From: Candidatus Methanomethylophilaceae archaeon
Lineage (GTDB): Archaea > Thermoplasmatota > Thermoplasmata > Methanomassiliicoccales > Methanomethylophilaceae
Direction: 5' to 3'
DNA: 24,281 bases
Assembly (NCBI GenBank): GCA_016296195.1
Contig: JAEDJU010000003.1
Location: 1-24,281 of the forward strand
The notes beneath the pieces were generated by a model. It had not been told where the DNA came from, made no database searches, and saw nothing but the letters and a program-made list of their open reading frames with translations. A program made the position numbers and the translations under genes. Each line of letters opens with the position of its first letter. Within the stretch, counting starts at the first letter, position 1. Positions 12,671-19,773 of the stretch are shown piece by piece.

Positions 12671-15600
12671 TTGAGTAAATCGGCATTGGTTATCGGTGGA
12701 GGAATTGCGGGAATCCAGGCATCCCTGGATCTTGCAGACAGGGGCATCCATGTCTACCTGGTAGAGAAAGACGCTACCATCGGTGGAGTGATGTGCCGTC
12801 TGGACAAGACGTTCCCTACGAACGACTGTTCCGCATGTATCCTCTCGCCTAAAATGGCGGACTGTAACGGACACCCCAACATCACGACCCTGACCTACCA
12901 CGAGGTCAAGAAGGTCGAGGGAAAGGCGGGAGACTTCAAGGTCACAGTTCTCAAGAAAGCAAGGTACGTCAACCCCAAGGAGTGTACCGGATGCGGAGAC
13001 TGTCTCGCAAAATGTCCTGTTAAGAACATTCCTGACAAGTACGAGTTCGGACTCACCACCAGGAAAGCAATCTACATCCCCCACGCACAGGCCGTTCCCC
13101 GTGTCGCAGTCATCGACAAGGATTACTGTAACATGATCAAGAAGGGAAAGTGCGGACTCTGCGCTAAGAACTGCGGTAAGGGAGCTATCCACTACGACGA
13201 CAAGGATGAGGAGATCGTCCTCGAGGTCGGATCCATCATCGCCGCACCCGGATTCAAGGTCTGGGACGCACACGTCGCAACCGAGTACGGATACGGCAGG
13301 TTCCAGAATGTCGTCACCGCAATCGAGTACGAGAGGATCATGTGCGCATCCGGACCCCACAGAGGTCACATCGTCGTTCCCTCCTCCGGAGAGGAGCCCA
13401 AGAAGATCGCATACATCCAGTGCTGCGGATCCAGGTCCGAGAAGAAGAACTGGAAGAAGTACTGCTCGTCCGTTTGCTGTATGTACGCGACCAAACAGGC
13501 GATCATCACCAAGGAGCACTCCGACGTCCAGGAGGACATCTTCTTCATGGACATCAGGTCCTACGGAAAGGAGTTCGAGGCCTACATCCACAGGGGAGAG
13601 GACGAGTACGGAATCAAGATGCACAGGGGAGCCCGTGTGTCCAACGTCGAGGAGGACCCCGTCACAAAGAAGCTCACCATCAACTACACCGATGATGAGA
13701 ACAACGGAGTCTCCGAGGAGTTCGACATGGTCGTCCTGTCCGTCGGACTCGCACCCCCGGAGGGAGCAGAGGAGTTCGCAGAGACACTCGGAATCGAGCT
13801 CAACCAGTACGGATTCTGTAAGACCACCGTCTACCACCCCCTCGAGACAACCAGAGAGGGTATCTTCGTGACCGGTGCCTTCGCCGCACCCAAGGACATC
13901 CCCACATCCGTCGCCGAGGCATGCGGATCCTCCGCAAAGGCCGGAGCATGGATCGTCGATGAGAACTTCGAGCCCTGTGCACCCAAGGTGTACCCCGAGG
14001 AGAAGGAAGTCATCGGAAAGGAGGCCAGGGTCGGAGTTTGGGTCTGCCACTGCGGTATCAACATCGGAGCCGTCGTTGACGTTCCCTCCGTCGTCGAGTA
14101 CGCCAAGACCCTGCCCAACGTCGTCATGGCCACCGAGTCCCAGTACGCATGCGCACAGGACTGCCTCGATGCAATCTCCAACGCTATCCAGGAGCACGAC
14201 CTCAACAGGGTCGTCGTCGCATCCTGTACCCCCAGGACCCACGAGCCCCTCTTCAGGGAGGCTTGCAGGAACGGTGGACTGAACAAATACCTCTGCAACA
14301 TGGCAAACATCCGTGACCAGTGCTCCTGGATCCACATGCACGAGCACGAGGCAGCCACCAAGAAGGCAAAGGACCTCCTGAGGATGGCAATCGCAAAGGC
14401 ATGCCTGCTCGAGCCCCTCGTCGGATCCGAGATCCCCGTCACCAACGCCGCAGCAGTCATCGGTGGAGGAATCACCGGAATGACCGCCGCACTGGACATC
14501 GCAGCCCAGGGCTACCCCGTCCACCTCGTCGAGAGGGAGAAGGAGCTCGGAGGATTCGCACGCAACTTCCGCCACAAAGAGGACGGAGTCAAGGTGTCCG
14601 ACTTCCTCGCAGAGACCATCAAGAAGGTCGAGGACAACAAGCTCATCTCCGTGCACAAGGGAGTCACCGTCAAGGACATCCCCGGATACGTCGGTAACTT
14701 CAAGCTCCAGCTGACCAACGGCGAGGAGTACCCTGTCGGAACCGTCCTGTTCGCAGTCGGAGCCGGAGCCTACGAGCCCAAGGAGTACAACAACGGAAAG
14801 GACCCCAAGGTCATGACCCAGGTCGTCGCAGAGAAGAAGATCGATGACGGCAAGTTCAACGCCGAGAACGTCGTCTTCATCCAGTGCGTCGGATCCAGGA
14901 ACGACGAGGTCCACTACTGTTCCCGTGTCTGCTGTGCCGCATCCCTGCGCATGGCGATCCAGATCAAGATGAACAACCCCATGGCCAACGTGTCCATCGT
15001 CCACAAGGACATCAGGACATACGGATTCCGCGAGGAGCTGTACACCAGGGCCTGCCAGATGGGAGTCAAATTCCTCAGGTACCCTGTCAACAACGATATG
15101 CCCGCATACGACGGCAACGTCGTGAAGGCATACGATGCAACCCTCGGAGCAGAGGTCGAGATCCCCGCAGACGCGGTCATCCTCGCCGCCGGAATCACCC
15201 CCATGAGGGAGGAGAAGGAGAACCTCGCCAAGATGGTCAAGGTCCCCATCTCCAAGGATGGATTCTACTTCGAGGCCCACCAGAAGCTCAGGCCCGTCGA
15301 CTTCGCAACCGAGGGAGTCTACGTCGCAGGAGCCGCACACTGGCCCAAGTTCATGGATGAGTGTATCGCACAGGCATCCGGAGCCGCCTCCAGGATGCTG
15401 ACCGTCATCTCCAAGGACAAGCTCATCTCCGAGGGAATCGTCGCCTGCGCCAACTGGGACATGTGCGATGGATGCGGAGTCTGTGTCGGATGCTGTGATT
15501 ACAACGCCATCACCCTGGTCGAGCAGCCCAACGGAACCCTCAAGAGCAACGTCAACGCCGGACTGTGCAAGGGATGCGGATGCTGTGTCGCTTCCTGTCC

Positions 15601-15691
15601 TGCCGGAGCCATGGAGCAGAGAGGATTCAGGAGCAAGCAGATCATCGCAGAGATCGATGCTTGTCTGGACTACCCCGTAGGAGGAGAGTGA
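12671..15691 (+). CDS. hdrA: Heterodisulfide reductase subunit A, tandem-flavodomain form
   Basis: A 1006-aa cytosolic flavo-iron-sulfur protein, the electron-bifurcating hub of the MvhADG-HdrABC complex. Module 1 (about 1-450) is a thioredoxin-reductase-like FAD domain: GGGIAG at 9-14, LDKTFPTNDCSACIL, and an inserted two-cluster ferredoxin with CTGCGDCLAKC at 105-115 and Cys153/161/164/168. The Hdr signature YCSSVCCMYATKQA follows. Next comes the HdrA-type N-terminal domain, here internal (about 454-590: VGVWVCHCGINIGAVVDVPS). Module 2 is a second FAD domain (GGGITG 598-603, QCVGSRNDEVHYCSRVCC) without inserted ferredoxin. A C-terminal ferredoxin (about 926-985) ends the protein. Canonical methanogen HdrA has about 650 residues and one FAD domain. 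The start is TTG at 12671, from the GGAGG spacing. Codon use is strongly biased. mvhD follows after 5 bp. Confidence 0.93.
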   Translation: MSKSALVIGGGIAGIQASLDLADRGIHVYLVEKDATIGGVMCRLDKTFPTNDCSACILSPKMADCNGHPNITTLTYHEVKKVEGKAGDFKVTVLKKARYVNPKECTGCGDCLAKCPVKNIPDKYEFGLTTRKAIYIPHAQAVPRVAVIDKDYCNMIKKGKCGLCAKNCGKGAIHYDDKDEEIVLEVGSIIAAPGFKVWDAHVATEYGYGRFQNVVTAIEYERIMCASGPHRGHIVVPSSGEEPKKIAYIQCCGSRSEKKNWKKYCSSVCCMYATKQAIITKEHSDVQEDIFFMDIRSYGKEFEAYIHRGEDEYGIKMHRGARVSNVEEDPVTKKLTINYTDDENNGVSEEFDMVVLSVGLAPPEGAEEFAETLGIELNQYGFCKTTVYHPLETTREGIFVTGAFAAPKDIPTSVAEACGSSAKAGAWIVDENFEPCAPKVYPEEKEVIGKEARVGVWVCHCGINIGAVVDVPSVVEYAKTLPNVVMATESQYACAQDCLDAISNAIQEHDLNRVVVASCTPRTHEPLFREACRNGGLNKYLCNMANIRDQCSWIHMHEHEAATKKAKDLLRMAIAKACLLEPLVGSEIPVTNAAAVIGGGITGMTAALDIAAQGYPVHLVEREKELGGFARNFRHKEDGVKVSDFLAETIKKVEDNKLISVHKGVTVKDIPGYVGNFKLQLTNGEEYPVGTVLFAVGAGAYEPKEYNNGKDPKVMTQVVAEKKIDDGKFNAENVVFIQCVGSRNDEVHYCSRVCCAASLRMAIQIKMNNPMANVSIVHKDIRTYGFREELYTRACQMGVKFLRYPVNNDMPAYDGNVVKAYDATLGAEVEIPADAVILAAGITPMREEKENLAKMVKVPISKDGFYFEAHQKLRPVDFATEGVYVAGAAHWPKFMDECIAQASGAASRMLTVISKDKLISEGIVACANWDMCDGCGVCVGCCDYNAITLVEQPNGTLKSNVNAGLCKGCGCCVASCPAGAMEQRGFRSKQIIAEIDACLDYPVGGE

Positions 15692-15696
15692 TTACA

Positions 15697-16116
15697 ATGG
15701 CAGACTTTGAACCTAGGATCGTCGCATTCTGCTGCAACTGGTGTTCCTACGCGGGAGCCGACGGAGCAGGAGTTGCAAGACTTCAGATGCCCACCAACTT
15801 CCGTATCATCAGGACCATGTGCTCCGCACGTGTCGATCCCGAGTTCGTCCTCAGGGCGTTCTCCAAGGGAGCCGACGGAGTCGTCGTCCTCGGATGCCAC
15901 CCCGCAGACTGCCACTACATCGGTGGTAACTACAGGGCCAGGAGAAGAATCGCACTGCTGAGGATGGTCCTCGAGCAGTACGGATTCGATCCCAAGAGAC
16001 TCAAACTCGAGTGGGTTTCCGCTTCCGAGGGAGAGAAATTCCAGAAGACCATCGTCGAGTTCGTTGACACGATCAAGGCACTCGGACCCACCCCCCTGCA
16101 GAAGGAGGCGAACTAA
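15697..16116 (+). CDS. mvhD: F420-non-reducing hydrogenase iron-sulfur subunit D
   Basis: A 139-aa [2Fe-2S] protein that passes electrons from the MvhAG hydrogenase to HdrA. Cluster cysteines are visible in FCCNWCSYAGAD (Cys12, 13, 16), TMCSARVD (Cys42) and LGCHPADCHY (Cys67, 72). The segment VLRAFSKGADGVVVLGCHPA is the classic MvhD/FrhD-delta motif. ATG 15697 is used, not the longer open frame that runs back into hdrA. The GGAGG in the last hdrA codons plus the 5-bp gap point to coupled translation. The stop (TAA) abuts the mvhG start directly. Confidence 0.95.
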   Translation: MADFEPRIVAFCCNWCSYAGADGAGVARLQMPTNFRIIRTMCSARVDPEFVLRAFSKGADGVVVLGCHPADCHYIGGNYRARRRIALLRMVLEQYGFDPKRLKLEWVSASEGEKFQKTIVEFVDTIKALGPTPLQKEAN

Positions 16117-17382
16117 ATGGGATTCTTTGACAAGCTGTTCAAGAAAGACGAGAAGGGAGCAGCACCCGCAGCCCCCGTTGAGAAGAAGGAGCCCGTCTCC
16201 ACGAAGGCATCCTTCAAAGCCGAGCCCGCAGCCGCTCCCGCAGCAGAGGCCCCCAAGGCCTGCTCTTGCTCCTGTTCCGACAAGAAGGTCGACGAGACCG
16301 TCGGACTCCAGGCAGCAGACCTCGGAGAGCTCCTCCCCGGTGCACCCAAGAACGGAAAGATCAAGCTCGCAATCTACTGGGCCGCAGCCTGCGGTGGATG
16401 CGACGTCTCCCTCCTGGACACCCACGAGAGGATCCTCACCATCGGAGACATGGCCGACATCGTCATGTGGCCCATCGCAGCCGACGGAAAAGAGAAGGAC
16501 ATCGAGGCAATGAACGATGGCGACATCACCGTCTCCATCATCTCCGGAGCCGTCAGGAACTCCGAGAACGAGCACATGGTCAAACTTCTGAGGAAGAAGT
16601 CCAAGATCGTCGTGTGCTACGGAACCTGCGCATGCTTCGGTGGAAGCCCCGCACTCGCCAACCTGGTCACCGGCGGAGCCGATGAGATCCTGGACTACGT
16701 CTACGCGAAGACCACCTCTTCCGCAAGCTTCCAGGCCGACTACCACGCCGACAAGCCCGTGATCCCCCAGACCTCCTACCAGGCCCCCGAGGGAGAGCTC
16801 ACAATCCCCACATTGTACAATACCGTCAAGACCCTCGATCAGGTCATCGACGTCGACTACTATGTGCCCGGATGCCCTCCCCTCCCCGAGACCATCAGCC
16901 AGATGCTGAAGGCGGTCATGGACTTCGCGTACAACGATGTGCCTCTGCCCCCCAAGGGAACAATGATCGGAGTCACCACCAAGACTCTGTGCGAGGAGTG
17001 CCCCAGGAAGAAGGAGAACGCAAGGATCACCAAGATCTGCGAGCCTCACGAGGTCGATGTCAAGGACGGAGTCTGTCTCATGGATCAGGGAATCCTGTGC
17101 CTCGGACCCGCAACCGTCGGAGGATGCGGAGCCAGGTGTACAAAGGTCGGACAGCCCTGCCGTGGATGCTACGGACCCACAGAGCACGTTCAGGAGCAGG
17201 GAGCAAGTATGTTCACTGCAGTCGCATCTCTCTTCCCCGTCCTGGACGCGGACCCCACCTGCGGTGAGGACGAGATCATCAAGATCATGAGCGAGATCAA
17301 GGATCCCCTCGGATACTTCTACGCATTCACCCTGGGCAAGTCCCTGATCAAGAAGGCAGTTAAGGAGACAGGAGGTCAGTAA
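16117..17382 (+). CDS. mvhG: [NiFe]-hydrogenase small subunit MvhG with N-terminal extension
   Basis: A 421-aa electron-transfer subunit of the H2-oxidising hydrogenase, about 80-110 residues longer than usual MvhG. The conserved part starts near residue 81 (KIKLAIYWAAACGGCDVSLL, proximal-cluster Cys92/Cys95) and continues with CYGTCACFGG and YVPGCPP. The medial/distal cluster region includes CEECPRK, GCGARC and GQPCRGCYGP. The extension begins MGFFDKLFKKDEK, followed by an Ala/Pro/Lys-rich linker and the motif ACSCSCSDKK (Cys49, 51, 53). It is neither a Tat signal (no twin Arg) nor a membrane anchor, so the enzyme should be cytosolic. ATG 16117 directly follows the mvhD TAA, with GGAGG upstream, and codon bias is the same throughout, so the extension looks genuinely translated. 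Confidence 0.93.
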   Translation: MGFFDKLFKKDEKGAAPAAPVEKKEPVSTKASFKAEPAAAPAAEAPKACSCSCSDKKVDETVGLQAADLGELLPGAPKNGKIKLAIYWAAACGGCDVSLLDTHERILTIGDMADIVMWPIAADGKEKDIEAMNDGDITVSIISGAVRNSENEHMVKLLRKKSKIVVCYGTCACFGGSPALANLVTGGADEILDYVYAKTTSSASFQADYHADKPVIPQTSYQAPEGELTIPTLYNTVKTLDQVIDVDYYVPGCPPLPETISQMLKAVMDFAYNDVPLPPKGTMIGVTTKTLCEECPRKKENARITKICEPHEVDVKDGVCLMDQGILCLGPATVGGCGARCTKVGQPCRGCYGPTEHVQEQGASMFTAVASLFPVLDADPTCGEDEIIKIMSEIKDPLGYFYAFTLGKSLIKKAVKETGGQ

Positions 17383-18900
17383 ATGGCAGCACCTATCATT
17401 TGGGATGACAAGAAGAAAGTCACAGAGAAGCGCGTGACCGTCGACCCCATCACCCGTCTCGAGGGACACGGAAAGATCGAGATCTTCCTCGACGACAAGG
17501 GAGACGTCACCAACGCATACTGGCAGGTCCCCGAGCTGAGAGGCTTCGAGAGATTCTGCATCGGAAGGAAAGTAACCGAGCTGAACCAGATCACCGCAAG
17601 GCTCTGCGGTGTGTGCCCCGGTGCACACCACATGGCCGCCACCAAGGCGATCGACGGATGCTACAACACGAAGCCCACCGAGACCGCGTTCCTCATCAGG
17701 GACACGTTCTACAACGCACACTTCGTGCACAGCCACATCGCGCACTTCTACGCACTGGCAGCACCCGACTTCGTCTGCGGACCTGGAGCCCCTGCAGCCG
17801 AGAGGAACGTCCTCGGTGTCGTCGGACACGTCGGACTGGAGCTCGGAGGCGCGGTTCTCAAGACCCGCAGGGAGGCCCAGCAGATCCAGGCCATCATCGG
17901 AGGAAAGCCCACCCACCCCCTCATGGGAGTTCCCGGTGGAGTCTCCAAGGCCATCAGCAAAGAGGAGCAGAAGGAGATCATCGGCTACGCCGAGGATATG
18001 GTCGAGTTCGCCAAGACCTCTCTGAAGGTCTTCAAGGACGTCGTCCTCGCCAACAAGGAGTACATGGACATCGTCCTGAACCCCGATCTCTACTACCACG
18101 AGACCTACCACATGGGACTCGTCAACGACAAGGAGCAGTTCGAGATCCACGAGGGTAAGGTCAAGGTCATCGACCAGAAGGGCGCAGATGTCGTCAAATA
18201 CGACCCCTACGACTACCTCGACTACATCGCCGAGGCCGTCGAGCCCTGGTCCTACGAGAAGTTCCCCTACCTGAGGAAACCCGGATACAAGGGACTCGTC
18301 GACGGACCCGACAGCGGACTGTACAGGGCAACACCCCTCTCCAGGCTCAACGTCGCCAAGGAGATGCCCACACCTATCGCACAGGAGGCATTCCTCGAGT
18401 ACCGCGGAATCCTCAAGGATGCCGGAGTCGAGGGACCCTGCCAGCACACCCTGGTCACCCACTGGGCAAGGATCATCGAGATGATCTGCTGCGCAGAGAA
18501 GTGTCTCCAGGACGCTCAGAACCCCGACCTCGTCAACGGTGACATCAAACAGAAGGATGTTGTTGCCGGCGGACGTGGAGTCGGATGTGTCGAGGCCCCC
18601 AGGGGAACCCTCACCCACGACTACACCTGTGACGAGAACGGAATCGTCACCGCCTGTAACATGGTCGTCGGAACCACCAACAACAACGGACCCATCTGTA
18701 TGGACGTTGCCAAGGTGGCAAAGGCACTCATCCACAACTTCGAGGTCTCTCCCGGTCTGCTGAACATGGTTGAGATGGCGTTCAGGGCATACGACCCCTG
18801 CAACTCCTGTGCAACCCACAGCCTGCCCGGACAGATGCCTCTGACCGCGGTCATCAAGAACGCGGACGGATCTGTCTACGACACCATCACCCGCAACTGA
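17383..18900 (+). CDS. mvhA: [NiFe]-hydrogenase large subunit MvhA
   Basis: A 505-aa catalytic subunit that oxidises H2 at a Ni-Fe centre. The N-terminal motif DPITRLEGHGKIEIF is typical. The L1 motif RLCGVCPGAHH supplies Ni ligands Cys75 and Cys78, and the L2 motif DPCNSCATH supplies Cys473, Cys476 and His479. A 26-residue tail follows His479 (SLPGQMPLTAVIKNADGS and a few more), which a maturation endopeptidase should remove. All four nickel cysteines are Cys, with no selenocysteine. ATG 17383 directly follows the mvhG TAA (AGGAGGTCAGTAA upstream). It is the last gene of the operon, and two hairpins follow. Group 3c (MvhADG-type) assignment rests on the gene order hdrA-mvhD-mvhG-mvhA. Confidence 0.95.
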   Translation: MAAPIIWDDKKKVTEKRVTVDPITRLEGHGKIEIFLDDKGDVTNAYWQVPELRGFERFCIGRKVTELNQITARLCGVCPGAHHMAATKAIDGCYNTKPTETAFLIRDTFYNAHFVHSHIAHFYALAAPDFVCGPGAPAAERNVLGVVGHVGLELGGAVLKTRREAQQIQAIIGGKPTHPLMGVPGGVSKAISKEEQKEIIGYAEDMVEFAKTSLKVFKDVVLANKEYMDIVLNPDLYYHETYHMGLVNDKEQFEIHEGKVKVIDQKGADVVKYDPYDYLDYIAEAVEPWSYEKFPYLRKPGYKGLVDGPDSGLYRATPLSRLNVAKEMPTPIAQEAFLEYRGILKDAGVEGPCQHTLVTHWARIIEMICCAEKCLQDAQNPDLVNGDIKQKDVVAGGRGVGCVEAPRGTLTHDYTCDENGIVTACNMVVGTTNNNGPICMDVAKVAKALIHNFEVSPGLLNMVEMAFRAYDPCNSCATHSLPGQMPLTAVIKNADGSVYDTITRN

Positions 18901-18911
18901 AGGTGAAAACC

Positions 18912-18928
18912 GAGGGGATCCTCCCCTC
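18912..18928 (+). terminator. Terminator hairpin of the hdrA-mvhDGA operon
   Basis: GAGGGGA-TCC-TCCCCTC, a perfect 7-bp stem with a 3-nt loop, starts 11 bp after the mvhA stop. A modest T/C run and CTTTAT follow. Confidence 0.5.
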
Positions 18929-18945
18929 TTCTCAAAAACCCTTTA

Positions 18946-18979
18946 TGACGTCCCCTTCGGGCTTTAGTTGGGGACGTCA
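18946..18979. terminator. 10-bp inverted repeat in the convergent gap
   Basis: TGACGTCCCC and GGGGACGTCA form perfect 10-bp arms around a 14-nt loop. The right arm overlaps the stop codon of the minus-strand metallophosphoesterase gene (18977-18979). It probably serves as a bidirectional terminator or 3'-end-stabilising stem for both converging operons. Confidence 0.5.
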
Positions 18980-19771
18980 GCTGTATTTCGCCCTTTTCTT
19001 CGGAGATGGTCTGAAACGGTTGTTCTCACGACCGCTCACCATCAGATCCGAACGTTTCCCCAGATCGATCCCGTCCAGAAGATACAGGCGGGCGTTGTCC
19101 AGGTCGAGAAGGTCACTGTTCAACACGGGGCCCAGAAGGTCCTCTCCGATGACGTTCACAGGGGATCCGCCGAGCATCCTGTTGAACGCAGGGATCACAA
19201 GGAATCTCTCGGGAAGTTTCGGATACCTCTCATCGGGAGTTCCGTTGAACGATCCCCTGAACCAGCACGGTTCGGTCATATGGCGCCCCACTCCATCGCA
19301 GAACATGACTGCTGGGTGATTGTGTGCCATCACAAGGGTACTGCAATCCATGACGTCTTCTGATGGCCATGTGTGCCCATGGATGAATCCCGTATCGCCG
19401 ATCTTCAATCCGGATGCCGGACGGATCTTCACCCTCGATGGAAGGAACTCCTCTATCTGTGTGTCGTGATTGCCACGGACCACATCTATGATGTCGAAGC
19501 GTTCGAACAACCTTTCGAAGAAATCGGGGATCTCCGCATATTCCTGCTTGGTGGAACCCGGTACGGAATCTTTCACATCACCTATGACGATGAGTCTATT
19601 GACATCATCTTCAGATGCCTCCATGATGGCGTTGAACATGTCGGATGTATGGGATACAAGATGGAACCCTTTCGATCTGAGATGTGATTCCACGCCTATG
19701 TGGAGGTCTCCGATGACGAGGTTCGTATCAGCCTTCAAGGCAGGGATCCCATAGACCGGTTGTAGATCCAT
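18977..19771 (-). CDS. Calcineurin-like metallophosphoesterase (COG1407-like)
   Basis: A 264-aa two-metal phosphoesterase of the archaeal family often annotated only as 'metallophosphoesterase'. Metal ligands are visible in order: GDLHIG (residues 21-26), GDVKD, RGNHD, HGHTWP and AHNHPAV. The C-terminal third (WFRGSFN through a segment with FLVIPAFNRMLGG) is the family-specific extension. In bacteria, relatives of this family have been linked to DNA repair and ligase-associated systems, but the archaeal substrate is unknown. ATG 19771 (MDLQPVYGIPALKAD) is chosen. It lies 2 bp after the Nnr stop with Shine-Dalgarno GGAGTGAT directly ahead; the longer frame upstream is Nnr overlap. It is probably the last gene of the srp19-nnr operon. 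Confidence 0.85.
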   Translation of the reverse strand: MDLQPVYGIPALKADTNLVIGDLHIGVESHLRSKGFHLVSHTSDMFNAIMEASEDDVNRLIVIGDVKDSVPGSTKQEYAEIPDFFERLFERFDIIDVVRGNHDTQIEEFLPSRVKIRPASGLKIGDTGFIHGHTWPSEDVMDCSTLVMAHNHPAVMFCDGVGRHMTEPCWFRGSFNGTPDERYPKLPERFLVIPAFNRMLGGSPVNVIGEDLLGPVLNSDLLDLDNARLYLLDGIDLGKRSDLMVSGRENNRFRPSPKKRAKYS

Positions 19772-19773
19772 GA

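Noticed and set aside
13121..13170. Unusual C-x7-C spacing in the second cluster motif of the inserted ferredoxin of HdrA
   Set aside because: This spacing (C...GKCxxCxxxC) is, to my knowledge, common in HdrA proteins and is not a special feature of this one.
12605..15340. A 911-codon open frame on the minus strand, antisense to hdrA
   Set aside because: It is a shadow produced by the strongly biased codon use of hdrA, which avoids codons that read as stops on the other strand. The sequence is low-complexity (Leu/Asp/Val/Gly) with no recognisable domain, while the plus strand encodes clear HdrA motifs.
15670..18819. A 1049-codon open frame on the minus strand across mvhD-mvhG-mvhA
   Set aside because: Same cause as the hdrA antisense frame. 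The sense genes carry the catalytic motifs, and a true gene would not span three sense gene boundaries in this way.
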